The notes under the pieces: model-generated
What the model saw: only the letters and a program-made list of their open reading frames with translations
Database searches by the model: none
What the model was told of the DNA's origin: nothing
Shown here: in pieces, positions 17,733 through 25,800 of the stretch
Numbering within the stretch: position 1 is the first letter of the stretch
Layout: each line of letters opens with the position of its first letter
DNA from: Ruminiclostridium sp.
Lineage (GTDB): Bacteria; Bacillota; Clostridia; Oscillospirales; Ruminococcaceae
Assembly: GCA_017942025.1 (NCBI GenBank)
Contig: JAGAVH010000015.1
Coordinates: 1 to 34,300 of the forward strand
Length of the DNA stretch: 34,300 nt
Reading direction: 5' to 3'
Position numbers and translations under genes: made by a program

Positions 17733-17761
17733 ATTTTACCACATTTGCACGCAAAAGTCAA
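17733..17761 (-). promoter_or_regulatory. Promoter of the paaK-ACT operon
   Basis: Minus strand -35 TTGACT (17756-17761), 17-bp spacer, -10 TAAAAT (17733-17738). Confidence 0.75.
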
Positions 17762-17830
17762 ATAAAATTATAAAACTGATAGAATTTTGTTTAAATGTTA
17801 TAATAAGCGTCATTGCTTTCTATTACTTTG

Positions 17831-17933
17831 TTACTTAAATTTAGTTTCACTTTTAAGTAAAAATTTTATATCAACCTATTGCAATTTAGAAAAAAGTATG
17901 CTATACTTTAAGTATCGGGCTTTATAAAGCTCA
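17831..17933 (+). promoter_or_regulatory. Promoter region of the GH130 gene with two inverted repeats
   Basis: -35 TTGCAA (17879-17884), 17-bp spacer, -10 TATACT (17902-17907). Upstream lies a 9-bp inverted repeat TTACTTAAA/TTTAAGTAA (17831-17860). Downstream of the expected start site is a GCTTTATAAAGC palindrome (about 17919-17930). Both are possible regulator sites. An AAGGAGAG ribosome site follows at 17954-17961. Confidence 0.65.
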
Positions 17934-17968
17934 AACGGAAAATAAAAAATTTTAAGGAGAGAAAACCA

Positions 17969-18967
17969 ATGAATGTAAAAATTATCAATGGTACATCATT
18001 ACCCAACATTCCCTGGCAGGAGCGTCCCGCCGGCTGCAAGGATATTATCTGGCGTGCAGATAACAACCCCATCATCCCCCGTGATCTTCTTCAGAAGAGC
18101 AACTCTATCTTCAATAGTGCAGTCGTTCCCTTTGAAGGCAAGTTCGCAGGTGTATTCCGTGTAGACGACAAGGAAAGAAACATGGCTATCCACGCTGGTT
18201 TCTCTGATGACGGTATCCACTGGAACATCAACGAAGAAAGAGTTGAATGGATCAACGACGATCCCGAAACAGCTGCAGCTAACCCCTGGCAGTACGGTTA
18301 TGACCCCAGATGCGTATGGATTGAAGACAGATACTGGATTACATGGTGCAACGCTTACGGCTGGAAGCCTACAATCGGTGTGGGCTGGACAAAGGATTTC
18401 AAGGAATTCCACCAGTGCGAAAACGCATTCCTTCCCTTTAACAGAAACGGCGTATTATTCCCCAGAAAGATAAACGACAAGTACGTTATGTTCTCCCGTC
18501 CTTCTGACTCAGGTCATACACCTTTCGGCGATATGTATCTTTCACAGTCACCTGATATGAAGTACTGGGGCGAACACAGACACGTAATGGGTCCTTTAAG
18601 AAGCTGGGAATCCAAGAAGATCGGTGCAGGTCCTATTCCGATTGAAACAAGCGAAGGCTGGTTAGTATTCTACCACGGCGTTCTCGAAAGCTGCAACGGC
18701 TTCGTTTACAGCTTTGGCGCTTGCATCCTCGACATCGACAAGCCCTGGATTGTTAAGTATCGTTGTGCTGAATATCTTATCAACCCCCGTGAAACATACG
18801 AATGCATCGGTGACGTTCAGAACGTTACATTCCCCTGCGCAGCTCTCTGTGACGCTGACACAGGCAGAATCGCAATCTACTATGGTTGTGCTGACACATG
18901 CGTTTCTATGGCATTCACAACAGTTGACGAGGTTGTTGAATACACAAAGAACCACAGCAGTGTCTGA
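17969..18967 (+). CDS. GH130 beta-1,4-mannooligosaccharide phosphorylase
   Basis: Cytosolic enzyme expected to split beta-1,4-mannooligosaccharides (or mannosyl-glucose) with phosphate, giving mannose 1-phosphate. The 332-residue five-bladed propeller sequence matches family GH130. The conserved block [17 protein letters not shown] holds the likely proton donor Asp112, and [17 protein letters not shown] and [21 protein letters not shown] lie further on. Length and sequence are close to my memory of Ruminococcus albus RaMP2 (GH130_2). The gene uses C-ending codons (AAC, TTC, GGT, ATC) more than its neighbours, a sign of high expression. It stands alone between a strong promoter and a terminator. 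Exact chain-length preference cannot be told. Confidence 0.9.
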   Translation: MNVKIINGTSLPNIPWQERPAGCKDIIWRADNNPIIPRDLLQKSNSIFNSAVVPFEGKFAGVFRVDDKERNMAIHAGFSDDGIHWNINEERVEWINDDPETAAANPWQYGYDPRCVWIEDRYWITWCNAYGWKPTIGVGWTKDFKEFHQCENAFLPFNRNGVLFPRKINDKYVMFSRPSDSGHTPFGDMYLSQSPDMKYWGEHRHVMGPLRSWESKKIGAGPIPIETSEGWLVFYHGVLESCNGFVYSFGACILDIDKPWIVKYRCAEYLINPRETYECIGDVQNVTFPCAALCDADTGRIAIYYGCADTCVSMAFTTVDEVVEYTKNHSSV

Positions 18968-19002
18968 TAACAAGTAAACATAATTTCCCCATATCAGAAA
19001 AA

Positions 19003-19035
19003 CCGTCGGAGGCAAAAGCTTCCGGCGGCTTTTCT
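19003..19035 (+). terminator. Terminator of the GH130 gene
   Basis: Stem CCGTCGGA/TCCGGCGG (19003-19028, one G-U pair) with inner pairs closing an AAAA loop, followed by CTTTTCT. Confidence 0.85.
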
Positions 19036-19044
19036 ATATAATAA

Positions 19045-19075
19045 TAATAATAAAAGTCGGGTTAAAATACCCGAC
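19045..19075 (-). terminator. Terminator of the response regulator gene
   Basis: On the minus strand GTCGGGT/ACCCGAC (19056-19075) is followed by TTTTATTATT. The T-rich tail lies in an (ATA)n stretch at 19037-19051. Confidence 0.85.
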
Positions 19076-19082
19076 TTTTCTC

Positions 19083-20471
19083 TTATTCTGCTTCTGTTAC
19101 TATGCGATTACTTTTATCCATCTGTGCTATACCGTATTCCATACGTATCTTTCCACCCGTGTAGAGTTTTTCAAAGGTTTCTACTATTCTTTCAGAAACC
19201 TTCTCAGCATTTTCCGCATTAGCATCCATAAGTATTACTACAAGCTGTCTGCTGGAATATCTCGTGGATACATCCACTCTTCTCAGCGAGGTGTATATAG
19301 CCTTTTCAAGAAGCTCCAGAGCAAGCTCGGTTTCTGTAGTGTCAGGCTCCTCGCTCGCGGAAGGTATCGCTGTAAAAAGCACAGTTGACACATCGTGGTT
19401 GTTTCTTTCCACAAAGCGACGGATGAAATTATACACGTGGTGGAAGCTGTCATATTCCATCAGATACGCACCGTGTCCGCTGTCTGCTCTGCTCATAATA
19501 TCTTTGAGATAGCCAAGGTCTACTGACCTGCCTGCTCTCTGATTTTCTGTTTCGCTTCTGTCGCTGAAGAAGTGGAAGCTGTTCTTACCATTCTGTTTTA
19601 CGTAATACAGCGCTTTATCGGCGGCATTATACAGCTCATTGAAGCTCACGCCGTCAGCAGAAAACTGAGATATACCGATAGAAACCGAAGTGTTGGTGTC
19701 GAATTTACACTCATTAAGCTTGCGGGCAAGGTCAGAAAGAATATCTCCTGCAAGGTTGGATAACTCGGATTTGCTCATCGCATCCCTTACAAAAACAACA
19801 AACTCGTCACCGCCTATACGGCACAGTATATCCTTTTCGGAGCAATAATAGCGAAGCGTATCCGAAAACATCACAAGCACCTTGTCTCCTGCAATGTGTC
19901 CGTAATTGTCGTTTATTGCCTTGAAGTTGTCCATATCTATCATCATCAGAGCACCGCCGACGCCCTCTGCAAAGAGAGTATTCACCGATTCTTCTGTATA
20001 GCTTCTGTTCCACAGACCTGTAAGAGCGTCTCTCTGCGACATACTCTTCATATCTGTAATCTCCTGAGTTTTCTTTTCCAGTCGGTCCGCAAGGCTTTTT
20101 CTGAGCTCTTCAAGCTCCAGTGCTCTTCCTATACGCGAAACCATTACCTCTGCCACAAAGGGCTTTGCAATAAAATCTATAGCTCCGCAACGAAAACATC
20201 TCGATTCTGTAGCGGCGTCGGTATCTGCGGTAAGAAATATCACAGGGAGCTCCCTTGTGCTTTCGTTTTCTCTGAGGCGCTCCAGCACCTCAAAGCCGTC
20301 CATATCAGGCATCATAATATCAAGAAGGATAAGATCGCAGCTATCCTTTTCAAAATAACTCAGCGCTTCTGTTCCACCGGTAGCAGTAGCTACCTCATAT
20401 GTGTTTTTCAGTACATTTTTTGCTATTACGAGATTCAGGTTGTTATCGTCAACAATAAGTATTTTTTTCAT
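19083..20471 (-). CDS. Response regulator with GGDEF domain and a degenerate second GGDEF-like domain
   Basis: A 462-residue signalling protein. Residues 1-118 are a receiver domain with the acidic pair DD (8-9), phosphoacceptor Asp51 and Lys103. A coiled linker (119-145) leads to an intact diguanylate cyclase domain (146-305) with DALTGLWNR (148-156) and GGDEF (220-224), predicted to make c-di-GMP. The inhibitory I-site is lost, reading SEKD (211-214) instead of RxxD. The C-terminal 130 residues look like a worn second GGDEF domain, with SSRQLVVIL where GGDEF should be but an RRVD sequence kept at the I-site position. The ATG at 20471 begins exactly at the receiver domain. No histidine kinase is nearby. 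Confidence 0.92.
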   Translation of the reverse strand: MKKILIVDDNNLNLVIAKNVLKNTYEVATATGGTEALSYFEKDSCDLILLDIMMPDMDGFEVLERLRENESTRELPVIFLTADTDAATESRCFRCGAIDFIAKPFVAEVMVSRIGRALELEELRKSLADRLEKKTQEITDMKSMSQRDALTGLWNRSYTEESVNTLFAEGVGGALMMIDMDNFKAINDNYGHIAGDKVLVMFSDTLRYYCSEKDILCRIGGDEFVVFVRDAMSKSELSNLAGDILSDLARKLNECKFDTNTSVSIGISQFSADGVSFNELYNAADKALYYVKQNGKNSFHFFSDRSETENQRAGRSVDLGYLKDIMSRADSGHGAYLMEYDSFHHVYNFIRRFVERNNHDVSTVLFTAIPSASEEPDTTETELALELLEKAIYTSLRRVDVSTRYSSRQLVVILMDANAENAEKVSERIVETFEKLYTGGKIRMEYGIAQMDKSNRIVTEAE

Positions 20472-20511
20472 GCGGCGGTATCCTTCCCGTGTCATATAGA
20501 ATTACTTTTAT

Positions 20512-20540
20512 ATTTTAGCATACTTTCTACTTTTTTGCAA
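20512..20540 (-). promoter_or_regulatory. Promoter of the response regulator gene
   Basis: Minus strand -35 TTGCAA (20535-20540), 17-bp spacer, -10 TAAAAT (20512-20517). The -35 lies inside a perfect inverted repeat TTTTTTGCA/TGCAAAAAA (20531-20551). Confidence 0.75.
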
Positions 20541-20559
20541 TATGCAAAAAATAATTTTT

Positions 20560-20599
20560 GTAAAAAAAATAAACATCCCGGCGCAGATGTCCGGGATGT
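20560..20599 (-). terminator. Terminator of the DUF4282 gene
   Basis: On the minus strand ACATCCCGG/CCGGGATGT (20573-20599) with a 9-base loop is followed by TTATTTTTTTT. Confidence 0.88.
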
Positions 20600-20611
20600 C
20601 GGGATGTAAAC

Positions 20612-21202
20612 TTACTTTGCCTTGCCGCAGTTGTTGCAGAATGCGCTCATATCAGAGTTCTGGAAACCGCACTGTGTGCAGAACCAACCATTTGTCTGAA
20701 CGGGTGCTGCCTGAGGCTGTGCCATAGGAGCTACATAAGGCTGAGCTTCGGGAGCAGCATAGGTCTGCTGAGTCATAGGAGCAGCCGCCTGATTGTTGTC
20801 CTCAGCATAGGATGTGCCGAGCTTGTTGTTTATCTGGTTTGTATTCTTTACAAGGATGATAAACATCATAAGCATTTCGTATGCGAGTCTTATTAAGATA
20901 GGTCCGAACAGAATCATTAAAAGACCTACCCAACCTACCCATGAAACATTTCCTCTGAAATCCTCAACGAATGTGAAGAGGTAGAAGAAGCCGTACACGA
21001 TAACAAACAGGGTTGAAAAAATGTAGAAAGCCTGCATTATCTTTTCAAGTGTCAGGAACTTGAAGTTGAAAAGATCGTGTAAGAACTTAAAGAATTTGTT
21101 AAGGCCGTTTCTTCTCTTGTCGGGAACAATAAGGATAAATGATACTATTGTTCCTACAATACCAAGAATAACGCCCAAAACGATGCAAATTATGGGCCAC
21201 AT
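20612..21202 (-). CDS. Membrane protein with DUF4282-like region and C-terminal zinc ribbon
   Basis: A 196-residue protein. One transmembrane segment lies at residues 3-27. A DUF4282-like pair of segments follows at about 58-80 and 90-118 (begins FLTLEKIMQAFYIF). A Pro/Gln/Ala-rich linker (about 135-168) leads to a C-terminal zinc ribbon, WFCTQCGFQNSDMSAFCNNCG, with two CxxC pairs. Zinc ribbons of this kind are common at the ends of small membrane proteins in Firmicutes; no enzymatic role is known. Start at 21202 follows a GGAGG site. Single-gene unit with its own promoter and terminator. Confidence 0.85.
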   Translation of the reverse strand: MWPIICIVLGVILGIVGTIVSFILIVPDKRRNGLNKFFKFLHDLFNFKFLTLEKIMQAFYIFSTLFVIVYGFFYLFTFVEDFRGNVSWVGWVGLLMILFGPILIRLAYEMLMMFIILVKNTNQINNKLGTSYAEDNNQAAAPMTQQTYAAPEAQPYVAPMAQPQAAPVQTNGWFCTQCGFQNSDMSAFCNNCGKAK

Positions 21203-21261
21203 AGTAATATTCCTCCGAAAATTATATTCAGATTGACAATATCCGACAATCTGTTGCTATA

Positions 21262-21290
21262 ATTATACCGCAAAAGCACATTTTTGTCAA
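21262..21290 (-). promoter_or_regulatory. Promoter of the DUF4282 gene
   Basis: Minus strand consensus -35 TTGACA (21285-21290), 17-bp spacer, -10 TATAAT (21262-21267). One of the best matches in the window. Confidence 0.9.
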
Positions 21291-21333
21291 CGGGAAATAT
21301 TAATATTGTTAATTAAATAAAAAGTGAAAAATA

Positions 21334-22053
21334 TCAGACCACTATAATCCTATCCTCATATTCGCTCAGGCTGTATTCGGGCTCTTCTTCGTACACTGAG
21401 CCTCTGAGCATATCCATCCTTTTATCAAGGTCAGCGCTGATTTTCGCACAATTATACAGCTCATCTGTCATCTCCTGTGAGAACTCGTTATCCTTCTTAT
21501 ATTTGAGCTGATGCTCAAGAGCAGCCCAGGAGTCCATAGCAATGGTACGAAGCTGGATTTCTACCGTCATTATCTTTTTTTCGTGCACAAGGAAAATAGG
21601 AACGGTAACAATAAGATGAAGGCTTCTGTAGCCGTTGGGCTTCGGATTCTTTATATAGTCCTTTATGGATATCAGCGTGATATCGTCCTGATCCAGAAGA
21701 GCCTTTGCAAGAAGGTACACATCACTTGTAAAGGAACACACTACTCTCACTCCTGCCACATCGCTGAGATTTTCTTCTATGTTCGGGATAGTAAGAGGGA
21801 TATCCTTCATTTTAAGCTTGCGGCTTATACTTTCTATACTTTTAAGCCTGCTGTGGATACTATTTATCGGATTTCTGTCGTGCTGAAGCGAAAACTCCTC
21901 ATTGAGCACGTTGAACTTTGTCTGTATCTCCATTATTGCGCATCTGAAATACGCCATAAGTGTGCTGTACTGGTTATATTTATCCTGGAGGTCGGTTTTG
22001 TCCTCAAAGCTTGCTACTATTATGTCAAAATCGTTTTTTCTGTCTGTCTGCAT
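21334..22053 (-). CDS. Small alarmone synthetase (RelQ/YjbM-like (p)ppGpp synthetase)
   Basis: Single-domain GTP pyrophosphokinase that transfers pyrophosphate from ATP to GTP or GDP to make (p)ppGpp. The 239-residue length is that of stand-alone synthetases; no hydrolase (HD), TGS or ACT domain is present. RelA/SpoT synthetase motifs are visible: LSDVAGVRVVC near residue 91, YIKNPKPNGYRSLHLIV near 132 and VEIQLRTIAMDSWAALEHQLKYK near 164. It lies 51 bases downstream of the HEYGH membrane protein gene in the same direction and probably shares its promoter. RelP versus RelQ grouping is not resolved here. Confidence 0.93.
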   Translation of the reverse strand: MQTDRKNDFDIIVASFEDKTDLQDKYNQYSTLMAYFRCAIMEIQTKFNVLNEEFSLQHDRNPINSIHSRLKSIESISRKLKMKDIPLTIPNIEENLSDVAGVRVVCSFTSDVYLLAKALLDQDDITLISIKDYIKNPKPNGYRSLHLIVTVPIFLVHEKKIMTVEIQLRTIAMDSWAALEHQLKYKKDNEFSQEMTDELYNCAKISADLDKRMDMLRGSVYEEEPEYSLSEYEDRIIVV

Positions 22054-22104
22054 TGGCTTCTCCTTTGTTTTTTTCGATTATATCAGCATTGTGTAAATTG
22101 TATT

Positions 22105-22575
22105 TTAACCTCGGAATATTCTTTCAAGGGATTTTTCCTTCGTAACCTTTTCGCCCAGATAATTTGCAAAGCGCTCCGTAAAAAACACGGTATAAGGAAT
22201 ATGCTTTCTGCATCTGAGATTTCTGCAGGGAGGAAGTCCCGCCCAGATAAACGACGGCAATCCGATTACAACAAGATAAAGAGGTCCAAAGATAAGCGAC
22301 TGGATAGTATGCCCGTATTCGTGAACCAGCAGCCTTCCGCTCATCTCCTCCTTTGTATAGACAAGCCTACCGTTTTCGTAGTGAGCAGGGTAATTCTCCG
22401 AAACAAAGATAAAAAGTCCAAGCGAAACGCTGGAGCTGAGCTTCCACTTTGTTACTACAGCTCCGTGATATATAAAATAACTTCTTTTTATATTAAAGAG
22501 AAATATGATAAACCCTGCAAGACTCTGAGGCAATCCCCAGACAAGCTGGAAAAAGGTGTAGAGTATTCTTTTCAT
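22105..22575 (-). CDS. Small membrane protein with HEYGH zincin-like motif
   Basis: A 156-residue protein. A hydrophobic N-terminus (about residues 3-27) is followed by a short soluble part, then LLVHEYGHTIQSLIFGPLYL near residue 83, and a hydrophobic stretch. HExxH is the zinc site of many metallopeptidases, and the motif lies at the edge of a membrane segment as in membrane-embedded zincins. No third zinc ligand can be assigned with confidence; ERFAN near residue 133 is a candidate for a Glu ligand. I recognise it only as a conserved unnamed type. It is the first gene of an operon with the alarmone synthetase, starting at 22575 behind GAAGGAAG. Confidence 0.75.
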   Translation of the reverse strand: MKRILYTFFQLVWGLPQSLAGFIIFLFNIKRSYFIYHGAVVTKWKLSSSVSLGLFIFVSENYPAHYENGRLVYTKEEMSGRLLVHEYGHTIQSLIFGPLYLVVIGLPSFIWAGLPPCRNLRCRKHIPYTVFFTERFANYLGEKVTKEKSLERIFRG

Positions 22576-22599
22576 AAGGTCACTTCCTTCACTAATAAT

Positions 22600-22628
22600 A
22601 TTATATAGTTTATCACAGCTTTTTTCAA
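22600..22628 (-). promoter_or_regulatory. Promoter of the HEYGH-alarmone synthetase operon
   Basis: Minus strand -35 TTGAAA (22623-22628), 17-bp spacer, -10 TATAAT (22600-22605). It is back to back with the pnuC promoter, with only 4 bases between the two -35 boxes. Confidence 0.85.
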
Positions 22629-22632
22629 GTGC

Positions 22633-22661
22633 TTGACTTTATTTTCGCTTTGTGATATACT
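22633..22661 (+). promoter_or_regulatory. Promoter of the pnuC transcript
   Basis: -35 TTGACT (22633-22638), 17-bp spacer, -10 TATACT (22656-22661). Predicted start near 22668, leaving a leader of about 110 bases. Confidence 0.8.
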
Positions 22662-22667
22662 AATCTT

Positions 22668-22778
22668 CGTGAAAGAAATACGTACTGCCACCGGGTAGAG
22701 AATGTAACACATTCGCAGGTACATCGTTAGGTCTTTGAAGATGTATCAGGCGGATGTTTTTTTATTTCAGGAGAGCTT
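22668..22778 (+). promoter_or_regulatory. Structured leader RNA of pnuC, candidate riboswitch of unassigned class
   Basis: The leader can fold into GTACTGC/GCAGGTAC (22682-22688 with about 22724-22731, one bulge) enclosing GAATG/CATTC (about 22700-22714). A second stem GGTACATC/GATGTATC (about 22727-22748) uses the same GGTAC bases, so the two folds exclude each other. GGCGGATG followed by seven T (22751-22765) lies just before the ribosome site, so a terminator-like end is possible. The pattern does not match TPP, FMN, SAM, purine or preQ1 consensus that I know. The role as a riboswitch is inferred. Confidence 0.5.
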
Positions 22779-23465
22779 ATGATAAAACGATTATTTAACT
22801 ATTTTACAACAACCGAAAAGCTGATATGGATATGCTCCTGCACAGCGATAACAGTTTTCTTTATTATATTCGACCGCAACAGCTTTTTGTCGCTGTTTGC
22901 CTCATTGCTGGGTGCAACCTCGCTGATATTCTGCGCCAAGGGAAATCCTGCCGGACTTGTGATAATGATAGTGTTCAGCGTACTTTATGGTATAATATCC
23001 TACTCCTTCTGCTACTATGGAGAAATGATAACCTATGTTTTTATGACGTTGCCGATGTCGGCTTATTCTCTCATATGCTGGCTGAGAAATCCTTACGGAA
23101 ACAACAAATCCGAAGTCAGGGTAAGCAACATCGGAAAAACGGATTTTATAATCCTGCCGTTAACGGCAATTCTTATCACTACAGCTTTTTATTTTATACT
23201 GGAATATTTCAATACAGCTAATCTTATGCTCAGCACGCTGTCTGTCACCACAAGCTATGCGGCGGTATATCTCACCGCCAGAAGAAGTCCGCTGTACGCC
23301 CTTGCCTATGCCGCAAATGATATAGTTCTTATCGGATTGTGGGCGCTGGCGTCAACAGAGGACATAAGCTACATCTCCGTTACCGTCTGCTTTGCGGCAT
23401 TTCTTATAAACGACATTTACGGATATATCAGCTGGAACAGAATGAAAAGGAAGCAGGCACAATGA
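22779..23465 (+). CDS. pnuC: PnuC-family vitamin precursor transporter
   Basis: A 228-residue inner membrane facilitator with about seven transmembrane segments. PnuC proteins take up nicotinamide riboside; close relatives move thiamine (PnuT) or riboflavin (PnuX). Family features visible are FTTTEKLIWICS at the N-terminus, the NPAGLVIMIVFSVLYGIISY segment near residue 65, and the C-terminal region with YALAYAANDIVLIGLWALA near 173 and INDIYGYISWNRM near 210. No kinase such as NadR or thiamine pyrophosphokinase is adjacent, so the cargo is open. An AGGAGAG site precedes the ATG. The leader RNA upstream should give the best clue to substrate. Confidence 0.9.
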   Translation: MIKRLFNYFTTTEKLIWICSCTAITVFFIIFDRNSFLSLFASLLGATSLIFCAKGNPAGLVIMIVFSVLYGIISYSFCYYGEMITYVFMTLPMSAYSLICWLRNPYGNNKSEVRVSNIGKTDFIILPLTAILITTAFYFILEYFNTANLMLSTLSVTTSYAAVYLTARRSPLYALAYAANDIVLIGLWALASTEDISYISVTVCFAAFLINDIYGYISWNRMKRKQAQ

Positions 23466-23510
23466 AATACCCTGAAAGGTTGTTTCCTTTCAGGGTATTG
23501 TTTATTATCC
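23466..23510. terminator. Terminator between pnuC and the GH74 gene
   Basis: A 14-bp perfect stem AATACCCTGAAAGG/CCTTTCAGGGTATT (23466-23499) with loop TTGTTT begins right after the pnuC stop. It is followed by GTTTATTAT. The GH74 gene ends at 23505 from the other side, so it may serve both. Confidence 0.85.
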
Positions 23511-25754
23511 TTTATAATCGCCGTAAACTACGCCCAGACCTACTGTACTCATATATACTCTTCCGTAGGTGTTGAAGTCACCGTGTACAAAGCCGCCGTT
23601 ACCGGGACCGCCGAACTGGTGCTCAGCGTCGTTTATTCTGCTCCAGGTCTTACCCTCGTCCTCGGACCAGTAAAGTCCGAGCTCTTCTTCGCCCTTGGGC
23701 TTGCCCCAGATATAGATAACGTAAGGAGAATTTTCATCCTTGCCCTTGCCTATACCTACAGAAAGGCAGGCAGAAACAGTATCCACACGTGTGAAGGTTT
23801 CGCCGTGGTCATCGGAAATCTGAAGTCCCATTGCCGCATAGTAGATTCTTCCCTCTGTGTCGGGAGTAACTATAGGTCTTGTAGCTGTGAATACAGAAAG
23901 CTGATGATTGGGCTTGAAGGTCTTACCACCATCAGAGCTCATATAGAAGTTACCTGAGCTTGTTGCATATACATAATCGGGGTTTACAGGGTCGGCAGAG
24001 ATAAACTCTGTTGCCATTCCACCCTCGCTCTTTGTCCATGTCTTGCCCTTATCGCTGGTGAAATAGATAAAGCCCATACCGTTTTCAGGCGCCCAATAGA
24101 AGGTCTTTCCGTCTGCAGATACACCTACAGCACCCTTATATGCAATCTTTTTTGTTTCTAAAGGAGAAGTTTTTATGTTCTTCCAGGTCTTGCCTGCGTC
24201 CTCTGTGTACCAGAAACCGGGCTTTGTTTCGTCACCGCCGCACTTTACCCATACATCGGGATTTTTTCTTGCTACTGCAAGACTTGTCATAGAGCCGGCG
24301 ATGCTGTTGTGAACGTTGCCGTAGGTCTTTGCGTCAGGCTGGCAGAAGCCGTCATAGTCGCCTATAACAGTAACAAGAGGACCGTCAACGATACTTACAA
24401 GCTCGTAGGGTACGGTTTCTTCTATACCCTTTGCGTTGAAATAGAATTCGGGCTTGTCGCTCCATATATTATCGCTGGCAAAAATGCCGTTGCCGGATAC
24501 TACCTTGATTTTATCAGGGGCATTGGGATCAATACACATTGAGCTGCACCAATGAATAGAGCTGCTGGTAATCCACTGCATACCACCGTCAGTCATAGTC
24601 ATTGAATTATTTAAAAGCTTCCAGCTCTTGCCGCCGTCTGTTGTTACATAGAACTCATCGCCGTAAGCACCATTGGGCTGAGGAACGTAGAGGTTTTCTG
24701 TGCAGGCTACCATTTTGTTTGCATCCTCAGGATGTACAACCACATCGCCAAAGCACTTCTTTGCAGGACTGATATCTGTAAATGTGCCTGTCGCAGGGTC
24801 ATAAAGCATTATGCCGCCGTTTACTCTGTCATTATTCCAGGGACCCTCTTCGCTGGCATATACTATAAGAAGCTTTCCGTCGCCGTTCCACTTCATTCTC
24901 TGTACCATCATTGACTGAGGAGCGCCTGCAACCGCTGTCCAGCTGTTACCGCCATCTGAGGATTTATAGAGATTGTCCTCGTTCTTTCTTGAAATTGCCG
25001 CATAGATATCGCCTGAAGCGGAATCTATAACGATACAGCAGATGCCGTTGCCGTTTGTGGTTTCTGTCTTTGTTCCCATATCAAGCGCAGTAAAGGTCTT
25101 GCCGCCGTCGGTGGATTTTATCATACCACCCGTTCTGCCACCGATATAGATTATATCGCTGTTTTTGGGATCAACCGCTATTCTTTCGCCGTTACCTCTG
25201 CCCATACCGTTGCCGTGTACCTTTATAAGGTCGGTAAGCTCTGTTCTTGTAAAGCTCTTGCCGTAATCATCGGATATCAGCAGACAGCTCTTGCCGTTAC
25301 TGAAATATTCGGTACCTGAAAGTAAATACAGCTTATTGGGAGCATCTTCTGCAAATGCAAGTCCGTCTATACCAAGAAGACCTCTGTCATCCTCGCTTAT
25401 ATCATAGGATATGCACACCCACTTATCAAGCGTCTTATCGTAACGGTATGCGCCGCCTACGTCAGTTCTTGCATAGTAGAGTCCTTCTTCCTTGGTGGCA
25501 AAAACGCCTGATACGAATCCGCCGCCGCCCATTGCAACCTGACTGAATTCGAACAATGTCTGTGAAGATGTATTATTATTGTTGTTGTTATTGTTGTCAA
25601 CTGAATTTACATCAGATGTTACAGAGCTTGTTGTTGAACCGCCTTCACTGTTGCTGTCCTTGCTTTCTGAGGAGGTTGTATCTCCCGAACAGCCTGCTAC
25701 AGCTACCGCTGTTGCAATACTCAGAAGAAAAGCAGTTATTCTTCTTAATTTCAT
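23505..25754 (-). CDS. Lipoprotein xyloglucanase, GH74
   Basis: Surface enzyme expected to hydrolyse xyloglucan backbones. The 749-residue protein starts with a lipoprotein signal peptide whose lipobox VAGC places Cys22 at the anchor. A Ser/Thr/Asn-rich linker with eight Asn in a row (54-61) follows. The rest is a two-domain beta-propeller with many sialidase-like repeats of the form SxDGGKTW. Likely catalytic residues are Asp98 in YARTDVGGAYRYD and Asp466 in VIGDYDGF, aligned by motif to known GH74 enzymes. There is no dockerin or carbohydrate-binding module, so it is cell-anchored rather than cellulosomal. Regulation is suggested by a palindrome at its promoter. Confidence 0.92.
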   Translation of the reverse strand: MKLRRITAFLLSIATAVAVAGCSGDTTSSESKDSNSEGGSTTSSVTSDVNSVDNNNNNNNNTSSQTLFEFSQVAMGGGGFVSGVFATKEEGLYYARTDVGGAYRYDKTLDKWVCISYDISEDDRGLLGIDGLAFAEDAPNKLYLLSGTEYFSNGKSCLLISDDYGKSFTRTELTDLIKVHGNGMGRGNGERIAVDPKNSDIIYIGGRTGGMIKSTDGGKTFTALDMGTKTETTNGNGICCIVIDSASGDIYAAISRKNEDNLYKSSDGGNSWTAVAGAPQSMMVQRMKWNGDGKLLIVYASEEGPWNNDRVNGGIMLYDPATGTFTDISPAKKCFGDVVVHPEDANKMVACTENLYVPQPNGAYGDEFYVTTDGGKSWKLLNNSMTMTDGGMQWITSSSIHWCSSMCIDPNAPDKIKVVSGNGIFASDNIWSDKPEFYFNAKGIEETVPYELVSIVDGPLVTVIGDYDGFCQPDAKTYGNVHNSIAGSMTSLAVARKNPDVWVKCGGDETKPGFWYTEDAGKTWKNIKTSPLETKKIAYKGAVGVSADGKTFYWAPENGMGFIYFTSDKGKTWTKSEGGMATEFISADPVNPDYVYATSSGNFYMSSDGGKTFKPNHQLSVFTATRPIVTPDTEGRIYYAAMGLQISDDHGETFTRVDTVSACLSVGIGKGKDENSPYVIYIWGKPKGEEELGLYWSEDEGKTWSRINDAEHQFGGPGNGGFVHGDFNTYGRVYMSTVGLGVVYGDYKG

Positions 25755-25800
25755 TTTGGTTTTCCTTTCTTTATCGTTGCTTCTTCTACTAAAATTTTGT

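Noticed and set aside
21511-22608. Plus-strand frame of 365 codons
   Set aside because: It is antisense to the alarmone synthetase and the HEYGH gene, both of which have clear motifs, starts and a promoter.
22668-22778. TPP or FMN riboswitch before pnuC
   Set aside because: The CTGAGA and CCTGATC-type signatures of TPP and the AGGGTGAAA-type elements of FMN are absent.
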